Assembly (NCBI GenBank): GCA_036389485.1
Contig: DASVPR010000028.1
Location: forward strand, 1 to 18,900
Length of the DNA: 18,900 nt
Source of the DNA: CADCVT01 sp036389485
Lineage (GTDB): Bacteria > Actinomycetota > Thermoleophilia > Solirubrobacterales > Solirubrobacteraceae
Reading direction: 5' to 3'
Every line of letters starts with the position of its first letter. Position 1 is the stretch's first letter. Shown in pieces: positions 8,005 to 15,064 of the stretch. The notes below the pieces were generated by a model that saw only the letters and a program-made list of their open reading frames with translations, did not search any database and was not told the DNA's origin. The translations under genes were made by a program, and so were the position numbers.

Positions 8005-8370
8005 GTGTCTGGTCTGCCGCTCGCGATCAAGGCGGCCGTCGCCGCCGTCATGGTGGTGAGCATCTGGCGCGCGCTCTACGGCCCGCCGCCCGAGCACCGT
8101 GACATGGTCGTCGCCCGCCTGTGGGCCGTCACGGCAGGGCTCCTCTACTTCGGCGGTGTCGTTGCGCTCGCGGAGAGGTGGGCCCACGCGTGGCTGCTCC
8201 TCATCGCCGGCGTCGTCGCGCTGTGCGTGTCGTTCTGGCACGCGCGCGGGGACGACGACGACGGCGGGGGCGGAGGCGGCGACCCTGGCGACGACACGCC
8301 GGGCCCGATCGACTGGGACCAGTTCGACCGCGCCCGCCGCGAGTGGGAGCGCCCGCGGGTTCCCGCGTAA
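8005..8370 (+). CDS. Small three-helix membrane protein
   Basis: A 121-aa protein of unknown function. The GTG at 8005 (16 bases after the upstream stop, preceded by GGGG) is preferred over the TTG at 7966, which lies inside the previous gene. Three hydrophobic segments are visible: LAIKAAVAAVMVVSIW, VTAGLLYFGGVVALAERW and AWLLLIAGVVALCVSFW. A cytoplasmic-looking acidic/Gly tail (DDDDGGGGGGDPGDD) follows, and then a short conserved-looking end IDWDQFDRARREWERP. The tail could be an interaction site. I recognise no family. Confidence 0.7.
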   Translation: MSGLPLAIKAAVAAVMVVSIWRALYGPPPEHRDMVVARLWAVTAGLLYFGGVVALAERWAHAWLLLIAGVVALCVSFWHARGDDDDGGGGGGDPGDDTPGPIDWDQFDRARREWERPRVPA

Positions 8371-8431
8371 GCGGGGCGAGGCGCCCTGGCGGACAGTCGA
8401 GGCGGCGCGACGCATCGCTTAGGGTGCGCCC

Positions 8432-8923
8432 GTGCCGAGCCGCGGTAGCTACGACGCCGGCGAACGGATCCGCGTCACGCGCGACGCGCACGGCGCCCTC
8501 GTCGTCCACCACGGCGCGACCCAGGTCGCGACGATCAAGCAGGCGCTCGGCGGCGGCTACCGCGTCGAGGCGGACCAACGAAGCTGGCGTCTCAGGACGA
8601 ACGACGATGGCTGGCGCGCGGAAGGCGAGCCGCCGGCCGTCTTCATCAAGGGCCGGCTCCTCCAGAGCGACCGCCTCATCGTCGACACGACCACCTACAA
8701 GGTCGCTCCGAAGAAGATCAAGGGCCTGCTGCAGTTCGAGAAGAAGAGCCACGGCGGCAGGCCGCACCTCGAGGCCACCCTGAAGAAGCCGCCCGACCAC
8801 GACGACCCACACGCGCTGATCGCCCTCGCGACCGCCGCCGCCGTCCTCGGCGTCGACCTCAGGCCCCCCGACGCCCACATCCCGGCCCAGCAGACGCCAG
8901 GCCTAGTACACGGCCCCGGATAG
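8432..8923 (+). CDS. Hypothetical protein, possibly tubby/LURP-one-like fold
   Basis: A 163-aa soluble protein starting at GTG 8432. The pattern of short beta strands (ALVVHHGATQVATIKQAL, YRVEADQRSWRLR, RLIVDTTTYKVAP) followed by a single terminal helix (HDDPHALIALATAAAVLGVDL) recalls bacterial tubby C-terminal-like/LURP-one proteins. The match is by shape only and is weak. It ends 14 bases before glpD on the same strand, so co-transcription is plausible. No catalytic motif was seen. Confidence 0.6.
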   Translation: MPSRGSYDAGERIRVTRDAHGALVVHHGATQVATIKQALGGGYRVEADQRSWRLRTNDDGWRAEGEPPAVFIKGRLLQSDRLIVDTTTYKVAPKKIKGLLQFEKKSHGGRPHLEATLKKPPDHDDPHALIALATAAAVLGVDLRPPDAHIPAQQTPGLVHGPG

Positions 8924-8937
8924 GCTCCGCGACCGAC

Positions 8938-10617
8938 ATGATCGCCCGCAGCGACGCCCTCCAGGCCCTGGCCGGCGAGACGTTCGACGTCGTCGTCATC
9001 GGGGGCGGGATCACCGGCGCCGGCGTCGCCCTGGACGCGGCGACGCGCGGCTACAGCGTCGCCCTGGTCGAGAAGGCCGACTACGCGAGCGGCACCTCGA
9101 GCCGTTCCTCCAAGCTCGTCCACGGCGGCCTCAGGTACCTGCAGAACTTCGACCTGGGGCTCGTCCGCGAGGCGCTCCTCGAGCGCCAGCTGATGGTCCA
9201 GCTCGCGCCGCACCTCGTCCGCCCACTGCCGCTCATCGTCCCCGCGTTCGACAACCAGCGCCCCGACCGCACCGTCGGCGCCGGCCTCCACCTCTACGAC
9301 GTCATGAGCGTCGACAAGCTGCGCGGCAGAAGGCCGCGCCGCTTCCGCGCCAGGGACAGCGAGCCCGCGGAGTGGAGCCCGGACCGCCACCGCACGATCG
9401 GCGGCGACGAGGTCGTCCGCCTCATCCCCGCGCTCGAGAACCGCGCCCCGACCGCGGGCTACCTCTTCTACGACTGCCAGACCGACGACAGCCGCCTCGT
9501 GCTGACCGTCCTCGGCGAGGCGGAGCGCTTCGGCACCGTGATGGCCAACGGCGTCGAGGTGGTCGAGCTGTGCGAGGAGCACGGCCGGGCGAGCGGCGTC
9601 GCCGCCCGCGACGTCCACACCGGCGACGAGTTCACGATCCGCGCCGACAACGTCGTCAACGCGACCGGCGTCTGGGCCGACCGCATCCGCCCCGAGGAGC
9701 TGCACGACGAGGCCGAGGTCCCGCGGATCCGCCCGTCGAGAGGCACCCACATCACGCTCGACACGAAGGACGTCCCGCTCACCGGGACCGGCGCGATCGT
9801 CCCCGCCGGCGGCGGCCGCTCGATCTTCGCCCTCCCGTGGCTCGGCCGCACCCTCATCGGCACCACCGACAACGACTACGACGGCGACAGCCTCGACAAC
9901 GTCCCCCCGAGCCCCGACGACGTCGACTACCTGCTCGAGGCCACCAACGCGTTCTTCGGGACGGACCTCGGGCCTGAGGACATCACCGGCGCCTACGCGG
10001 GCGTGCGGCCGCTGATCAGCACCGGCGACCCCAAGAAGTCGGTCGACATCTCCCGCAAGGCCGAGCTGTACGAGACGAGCAGCGGGATGATCACGATCAC
10101 CGGCGGGAAGCTGACGACGTGGCGGCGGATGGCGAAGATGGCCGTGGACCGCCTCGTCGAGCGCGACAACCGCGACGCCCCGTGCCGCACCCACGAGATC
10201 CCGCTCGGCTACGCGGTGGCCGCGGAGGACCTGCCGCGCGTCGAGGGCGTTCCGGAGACCGCCTACGAACAGCTCGCCGGCCGCTACGGCCACGCCGCCC
10301 ACGACGTCCTGCGCGTCGCCGCCGAGCGGGGGGAGCTCGCGCAGCCGATCGTCCCCGGCCTGCCCGACCTCCTCGCCGAGGCCGCCCACGCGACGCGAAA
10401 GGAGCAGGTCAACAGCGTCGCGGACGTCCTCTTCCGCCGCACCCGCCTCGCCCTCCTCGCCGCGCGAGAGCTCGAGCAGGACCCCGAGAAGGTCCGCCGC
10501 GTCGCCGAGGCGATCGGCCGCGAGGCCGGCTGGGACGAGCGCCGGATCGAGGAGGAGATCGAGGCGTTCCGGGCCGAGGCGGCGGCCGAGGGCAGCGTCG
10601 TCGCCCCCGCTCCATAA
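8938..10617 (+). CDS. glpD: FAD-dependent glycerol-3-phosphate dehydrogenase
   Basis: GlpD oxidises sn-glycerol-3-phosphate to dihydroxyacetone phosphate at the membrane and passes electrons to quinone. The 559-aa length fits the family. The N-terminal FAD-binding Rossmann motif is DVVVIGGGITGAGVALDAAT (residues 17-36), followed by the signature SSRSSKLVHGGLRYLQ. The family also shows IRPSRGTHI, IFALPWLGRTLIGTTDNDYD and GAYAGVRPLI, plus GKLTTWRRMAKMAVD before the C-terminal helical DAO_C domain. The ATG at 8938 is close to the Rossmann strand, as usual. No glpK or glpF lies next to it; its neighbours are a hypothetical protein upstream and a secreted protein downstream. All expected motifs are present. 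Confidence 0.96.
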   Translation: MIARSDALQALAGETFDVVVIGGGITGAGVALDAATRGYSVALVEKADYASGTSSRSSKLVHGGLRYLQNFDLGLVREALLERQLMVQLAPHLVRPLPLIVPAFDNQRPDRTVGAGLHLYDVMSVDKLRGRRPRRFRARDSEPAEWSPDRHRTIGGDEVVRLIPALENRAPTAGYLFYDCQTDDSRLVLTVLGEAERFGTVMANGVEVVELCEEHGRASGVAARDVHTGDEFTIRADNVVNATGVWADRIRPEELHDEAEVPRIRPSRGTHITLDTKDVPLTGTGAIVPAGGGRSIFALPWLGRTLIGTTDNDYDGDSLDNVPPSPDDVDYLLEATNAFFGTDLGPEDITGAYAGVRPLISTGDPKKSVDISRKAELYETSSGMITITGGKLTTWRRMAKMAVDRLVERDNRDAPCRTHEIPLGYAVAAEDLPRVEGVPETAYEQLAGRYGHAAHDVLRVAAERGELAQPIVPGLPDLLAEAAHATRKEQVNSVADVLFRRTRLALLAARELEQDPEKVRRVAEAIGREAGWDERRIEEEIEAFRAEAAAEGSVVAPAP

Positions 10618-10657
10618 GCTGCGCGACTTCCCACGACCCCCGGTGTTGCGAATCCCC

Positions 10658-12490
10658 ATGCGTCCCCGCCTGCTCACGACCGCCGTCCTCGCCTGCCTCG
10701 CCCTGCCGGCGACCGCCCACGCCGGCTGGTTCCCGGCCGAGCCGGTGGACGGCCCGAGCGCGGACATCGTCTCGGTCGGGGACGTCGCGGTCGCCCGCGA
10801 GGGGATGGCCGGCCTCGCCTACCTCAAGCGCGACGGCGGCACCGCGCACCTGTTCGGCGCGCGCATGATCAACGGCGCGTGGGAGTCGCCGGCGCGGATC
10901 GACCAGGGCGTCTCGCCCGCCGCGTCGCAGCCCGTGATCGCCGCCGCCAACCCGGATCGCCTCGCGGTCGCGTGGGTCGCCGGCGGCGCGCTGTACGCGT
11001 CGGTCCGCCCCGCGGGCGCGCCCGGGTTCTCGCCCGCGCGCCTGGTCGCCGACGGCGGCGTGACGAACCCGTCCATCGACATGTCGATCAACGGCGCGAC
11101 GTACATCTCGTACACGCAGGCGGGCGACGTCAAGGTCGCGCGCGCCGCCCGCGACAGCCAGGACTTCGCCGCGCTGCCCTCGCCCGTCGACTTCGACGTC
11201 AGCCGCGAGGCGGGAACCGGCGACGACCTGCGGTCGCGGATCGCGGTGAGCGCCGACGGCAGCGCCGTCGTCGTGTGGGGGGAGAAGGGCAGCGACGGCC
11301 TCAGCCACGTCTTCGGGCGAAGGCTGTTCGAGCTGCGCCTGTCGACGGCCGTCGAGGACCTGACGCTCAAGGAGCTCGAGGGCCGCGCCGCGACCGACGC
11401 CGACCGCCCCGAGATCGACATCGAGGACGACTCGAGCTTCGCCCAGGTGATCTTCCGCCAGATGACCGCGGGCGGCCCGCGCGCGGTGGTCCGCCGCCTG
11501 GTCGGGTCGCAGTTCGAGGCGCCGACCGCCGTCGACGGCGGCAACACCGCCGACCGCGGCGACGTCGCCCTCACCGGCCGCGGCGAGGGGCTGACCGCCG
11601 TGCAGACGACCGCCAACGAGGTCTTCGGCGGCACGATCTGGAACAACAGGCACGAGCGCGTTCAGCGCTGGGACAGCGGGCCGAACGGGATCGCGCCGCG
11701 CCCCCTCCCGCTCGTCGGCGAGAACGAGAACGGCGCGATCGCGTGGTTCGCCGGCACCGGCGGCACCGACGCGACCGTCCGCGCGCGTTACTTCGAGTCC
11801 GTCCAGGAGCTGCTGCTGCAGCCCGAGGTGACGCTGAGCAACCCGGCGTTCGGGCAGGTTGACGTCGACGCGGGGATCGCCGGCGGCTCGACCCGCGTCG
11901 CCGACCACGTGATCGCGTTCGTGCAGGGCGCGGGCGCGGACCGGCGCCTCGTCGTCGCCGTCAACGACGACCCGCCCGCCCGCCCGCTCGGCCAGAACAC
12001 GACGGGGCTGAAGCGGCTCGAGCGGTTCAAGTGGGCCTCGGCCCGCGACCTGTGGCCGCCGATCACCTACCGCGTCTTCGTCGACCGCCAGCAGATCGGC
12101 GAGACGACCGCGACCGAGCTGCCGGTGACCGAGGGCATGGTCCCCGACGGCCGCCACCTGTGGAACGTGCTCGCGATCGACCGCCGCGGGCAGCAGACGG
12201 CCGGCCCGCAGCGCGTCGTGCGGATCGACAACACGCCGCCGCTGCTGCGCGCGTCGATCGGGCGGCGCGGCCGGCGCGTGGGCATCCGCATCCGCCGGTT
12301 CGCCGACCGCGGCCCGCAGGCGAGCGGCGTCAGCCGAATCGTCGTGAACTTCGGCAACGGGCGGCGCGTCCGGATCGGGCGCAGCGTCCGCTACACGTAT
12401 CCGAGCGGCGGCAGCTTCACGCTGCGCGTCAGCGGGTTCGACAAGGCCGGCAACCGCACGGACGTCACGCGCAGCTTCCGGATCGGGTAG
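10658..12490 (+). CDS. Secreted beta-rich protein with Ig/PKD-like C-terminus
   Basis: A 610-aa exported protein of unknown role. The ATG at 10658 starts the signal peptide MRPRLLTTAVLACLALPATA-HA; an in-frame GTG at 10643 would only add five residues. Residues about 25-440 look like repeated beta blades (for example PVIAAANPDRLAVAWVAGG and IAVSADGSAVVVWGEKG), suggesting a beta-propeller-type fold. Next comes an Ig-like segment with DGRHLWNVLAIDRRGQQT and RVVRIDNTPP, matching the RRVRIDN module of the 2645-4801 protein. A PKD-like end follows: RYTYPSGGSFTLRVSGFDKA. The stop lies 2 bases before the folP GTG, so the two genes are tightly linked although functionally unrelated. Confidence 0.8.
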   Translation: MRPRLLTTAVLACLALPATAHAGWFPAEPVDGPSADIVSVGDVAVAREGMAGLAYLKRDGGTAHLFGARMINGAWESPARIDQGVSPAASQPVIAAANPDRLAVAWVAGGALYASVRPAGAPGFSPARLVADGGVTNPSIDMSINGATYISYTQAGDVKVARAARDSQDFAALPSPVDFDVSREAGTGDDLRSRIAVSADGSAVVVWGEKGSDGLSHVFGRRLFELRLSTAVEDLTLKELEGRAATDADRPEIDIEDDSSFAQVIFRQMTAGGPRAVVRRLVGSQFEAPTAVDGGNTADRGDVALTGRGEGLTAVQTTANEVFGGTIWNNRHERVQRWDSGPNGIAPRPLPLVGENENGAIAWFAGTGGTDATVRARYFESVQELLLQPEVTLSNPAFGQVDVDAGIAGGSTRVADHVIAFVQGAGADRRLVVAVNDDPPARPLGQNTTGLKRLERFKWASARDLWPPITYRVFVDRQQIGETTATELPVTEGMVPDGRHLWNVLAIDRRGQQTAGPQRVVRIDNTPPLLRASIGRRGRRVGIRIRRFADRGPQASGVSRIVVNFGNGRRVRIGRSVRYTYPSGGSFTLRVSGFDKAGNRTDVTRSFRIG

Positions 12491-12492
12491 CC

Positions 12493-13356
12493 GTGGCCCC
12501 TCGCCGCACGCTGCGCGCCGGCTCGAGGACGTTCGAGCTGGGGGAGCGGCCGTGGCTGATGGGCGTCGTCAACGCGAACGACGACTCGTTCAGCGGGCGC
12601 GGGGGAGAGGGGATCGAGCTGGCGGACGTCGTCGACGTCGGCGGCGAGTCCGCGATCACCGGCCGCCCGCCGGTCGAGCCGGAGGAGGAGATCGCGCGCG
12701 TCGTGCCGGTCGTCGAGCGGCTCGCGGGACGCGGCGTGCTCGTCTCCGTCGACACGTACAAGCCCGCGGTCGCGGAGGCGGCGATCGCCGCGGGCGCATC
12801 GATCGTGAACGACGTGAGCGGCCTGCGCGACCCGGCGCTCGCGGAGGTCTGCGCACGGAGCGGCGCCGCGCTCGTCGTCATGCACACGCGCGCGGCCCCG
12901 AAGCAGCGGCTGCAGGACCCCGACGCCTACGACGACGTCGGTGCGGACGTCGTCGCGTTCCTCCGCGACCGGATGGCGGCGGCGATCGACGCCGGCGTCG
13001 CCGCGGAGCAGATCGTCCTCGACCCCGGGCCCGACTTCGCGAAGACGCCCGCGCAGACGATCGCGGTGCTCCGGCGCCTCGACGCGCTGCACGAGCTCGG
13101 CCGCCCGCTGCTGCTCGCGATCTCGCGCAAGGACTTCATCGGCGCGCTCACGCGGCGCCCTCCGTCGGAGCGCGGGGCCGGGACGCTCGCCGCCCTCGCC
13201 CACGGCGCCGACGCCGGCGGCCACATCTTCCGCGTGCACGACGTCGCTGCGGCGGCCGACTTCCTCGCGGTCCGCGCGGCGCTGCGCGGCGAGACCGACG
13301 TGCCGCGCGACCTCGTCCTGCCGGACGAGCTGCGGCACGAGCCCCCTACGGCCTGA
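12493..13356 (+). CDS. folP: Dihydropteroate synthase, shortened and atypical
   Basis: This enzyme condenses p-aminobenzoate with hydroxymethyl-dihydropterin pyrophosphate in folate synthesis. The GTG at 12493 gives 287 aa with the normal lead-in (RTLRAGSRTFELGERPWLMG). Conserved points are Asn27 (MGVVN), Asp87 (SVDTYK), Asn106/Asp107 (IVNDVSGL), the YDDV segment, Asp177 (VLDPG), Lys213 (ISRKDFIG) and Arg247/His249 (FRVHDV). Several features are odd. The TPDSFSD loop reads ANDDSFSG. GGESTRPG reads GGESAITG, so the loop-2 Thr and Arg are lost. DPGxGFxKT reads DPGPDFAKT. Only about 10 residues separate SFS from the strand DVVDVGGES, against roughly 23 in the E. coli enzyme, so barrel helix 1 is reduced. 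Its 3' end overlaps a convergent protease gene by 11 bp. It could be a DHPS-like paralogue rather than the housekeeping enzyme. Confidence 0.85.
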   Translation: MAPRRTLRAGSRTFELGERPWLMGVVNANDDSFSGRGGEGIELADVVDVGGESAITGRPPVEPEEEIARVVPVVERLAGRGVLVSVDTYKPAVAEAAIAAGASIVNDVSGLRDPALAEVCARSGAALVVMHTRAAPKQRLQDPDAYDDVGADVVAFLRDRMAAAIDAGVAAEQIVLDPGPDFAKTPAQTIAVLRRLDALHELGRPLLLAISRKDFIGALTRRPPSERGAGTLAALAHGADAGGHIFRVHDVAAAADFLAVRAALRGETDVPRDLVLPDELRHEPPTA

Positions 13357-14920
13357 TCCGCTTCCGCGGCTTCTTCGGCTTCTTGCCCGGCGGCGTGCTG
13401 AGGACGGCGCTCACCGCCGCGCGGAGGTCGAGCGCGCCGGCGCCCACCTGCCAGGGCTCGTACGGCTTCCCGGTCGTGCCGGGGAACGGCCCGCCGCACG
13501 CGAGGAAGGCGTTGCCGCACGGGAAGTCCCACAGCGCGTCGACCTTCGTCATCGGCGCCGCGGTCGCGACGAGGACCTGCTTGACCTCGTCGGGCGTGAG
13601 CCGGTGGCCGAGGCGCGACTCCGCCGCGTCCTGGAGCACCGCGATCGCGCCGGTCACGTGCGGGGCGGCCATGCTCGTCCCGCTCGACGGCGCGTACCAC
13701 GCCTCGTATTGCGGGGCGTCCGGGATGCACTCGAGCGGGTCGTTGCCCGCGCACTGCGTGCCGACCGCCGCGCCCGTCACCGCGCGCGCCGCGCGGATGT
13801 TCATGCCGGGCGCGACGAGCGTCGGCCCGTAGCGGATCGTGTAGGCGCCGTCGAGGCTGCGCTGGGCGTCGTCGTCGCCGCGGGCGGAGAAGAACGTGAG
13901 CGGCTGGTCGCCGATGCCGCCGGGGTGGTCCTTGCGGACCGCGCCGACGCTGATCGCCCACGGCGCGAGCCCGTTCGGGTTGCTCCGGCACGGGTCGCCG
14001 TCCACGGGCGGGACCGGGTTCGGCGGCGCGTCCGGCGCGCAGTTCGAGGAGCCCTCCGGCTCGTTCGGGTCGGCGCTGTGCGCGCTGCCGGTGCCGCTGT
14101 TGCCGCCGCTGAAGACGACCGCGATCCCCGCGTCGTGCAGCCGCTTCGTCCCGATCGCGATCGGGCTGCGCGCGTCGAAGCGCCCGCCGCCGCTCGGGCC
14201 GTAGGAGTTGTTGACGGCGACGACGTGCAGCTCGGGATGCGCGAGCAGGTAGTCGTAGGCCTGCAGGGCGTGGAAGATCGCGACCGCGTCGCCGACGGAC
14301 AGCGCGACGATCCCCGCGCCCGGCGCGATCCCCGCGTAGCGGCCGTCCGACGCGGCGCCGGAGCCGGCCGCGATCGACGCGACGTGCGTGCCGTGCCCGC
14401 TCGTGGTGTCGGTGTCGCACGGGACCGGGCACTCGACGAAGTGGTGGAAGGTGGGCGGAGCGCCGACGTCGTCGAGCGCGCCGTCGCCGCCGACGACCTT
14501 GACGTTCCTGACGACGCGGCCCGCGAAGTCGGGGTGCAGCCCGTCGATGCCGGTGTCGATCGTGGCGATGGTCTGGCCCGAGCCGTCGAAGCCGGCGCGG
14601 TACGTCGTCTGGCGCGCGGCGGGGCCGCCGAAGACGAGGTTGGCGGACTCGTCGAGCTCGTAGACCAGCCGCTCGTTGGGCCACGTGCGCACGACGGCGG
14701 GAAGCGCGCGCACGCGCGCGAGCTGCCGGACGTCGCCGCGGGCGATCGCGAACGGGAGCTTCTTCAGCGGCGAGCTCTGCACGCCGAGCTCGGCGAGGTC
14801 CTGGTGCAGTTGCGCGCGGGTCGTCCACGCCGGGTCGAACTGGACGATGCGCTCGGCCGCGGTCGCGTGCGTCGTGAGCAGCAGCGTCGCCAGGAGGGCG
14901 GTGAAGAGCGTCCGGCTCAT
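13346..14920 (-). CDS. Secreted subtilisin-like serine protease (S8) with N-terminal prodomain-like region
   Basis: Read leftward from ATG at 14918-14920, the product is 524 aa; an upstream in-frame extension to 15016 was rejected because the signal peptide MSRTLFTALLATLLLTTHAT starts here. After the signal come about 70 residues with the beta-alpha-beta look of a protease prodomain (ERIVQFDPAW to RVRALPAVVRTWPNERLVYE). The catalytic triad is complete: Asp122 in IATIDTGIDGLHPDF, His176 in TSGHGTHVASIAAG and Ser416 in SSGTSMAAPHVTGA, with oxyanion Asn274 in FSGGNSG. Insertions with paired Cys (ECPVPCDTD; SNCAPDAPP and DPCRSNP) suggest disulfides for extracellular life. The tail is very basic (KKPKKPRKRIRP). 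It is transcribed divergently from the rho-like gene and convergently with folP. The substrate is unknown. Confidence 0.92.
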   Translation of the reverse strand: MSRTLFTALLATLLLTTHATAAERIVQFDPAWTTRAQLHQDLAELGVQSSPLKKLPFAIARGDVRQLARVRALPAVVRTWPNERLVYELDESANLVFGGPAARQTTYRAGFDGSGQTIATIDTGIDGLHPDFAGRVVRNVKVVGGDGALDDVGAPPTFHHFVECPVPCDTDTTSGHGTHVASIAAGSGAASDGRYAGIAPGAGIVALSVGDAVAIFHALQAYDYLLAHPELHVVAVNNSYGPSGGGRFDARSPIAIGTKRLHDAGIAVVFSGGNSGTGSAHSADPNEPEGSSNCAPDAPPNPVPPVDGDPCRSNPNGLAPWAISVGAVRKDHPGGIGDQPLTFFSARGDDDAQRSLDGAYTIRYGPTLVAPGMNIRAARAVTGAAVGTQCAGNDPLECIPDAPQYEAWYAPSSGTSMAAPHVTGAIAVLQDAAESRLGHRLTPDEVKQVLVATAAPMTKVDALWDFPCGNAFLACGGPFPGTTGKPYEPWQVGAGALDLRAAVSAVLSTPPGKKPKKPRKRIRP

Positions 14921-14950
14921 GCCACTTCCACAACGCTCCTTGTACTCCGA

Positions 14951-14971
14951 ACTGGCGTCCGCCGCGCCAGT
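14951..14971. promoter_or_regulatory. Inverted repeat in the protease/rho-like divergent region
   Basis: ACTGGCG (14951-14957) is repeated in perfect inverted form as CGCCAGT (14965-14971) around a 7-base spacer. It lies 31 bases upstream of the protease start and 94 bases upstream of the rho-like start. It could be an operator or a leader hairpin. No clear -10/-35 pair was found in this GC-rich gap. Confidence 0.4.
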
Positions 14972-14987
14972 CGCTAGCCTCCGGGGC

Positions 14988-15004
14988 ACCGGCGAATCGC
15001 CGGT
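14988..15004. promoter_or_regulatory. Perfect 17-bp palindrome upstream of the rho-like gene
   Basis: Arms ACCGGCGA and TCGCCGGT meet around a single A (centre 14996). A one-base centre suits binding by a dimeric repressor. As RNA it could instead fold into a 6-bp hairpin with loop GAATC in the rho leader, 60 bases before the start codon. Confidence 0.5.
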
Positions 15005-15050
15005 CGCTGTCAACAACGCGGCCGGATGCCGACCGATTCCAGCGTCCCCT

Positions 15051-15057
15051 TAGGAGG
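15051..15057 (+). promoter_or_regulatory. Strong Shine-Dalgarno deciding the rho-like start
   Basis: TAGGAGG lies 7 bases before ATG 15065. This picks MAVLSREALEGS as the N-terminus over the in-frame upstream start at 15026. Confidence 0.9.
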
Positions 15058-15064
15058 AACCACC

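Noticed and set aside
8695..10767. 690-codon minus-strand open frame opposite glpD
   Set aside because: Glyph-like low-complexity Val/Asp/Arg translation, antisense to a clear GlpD; no family motif.
12031..12492. Upstream extension of the folP frame
   Set aside because: It overlaps the secreted-protein gene out of frame with Arg/Pro-rich sequence; GTG 12493 gives the normal DHPS N-terminus.
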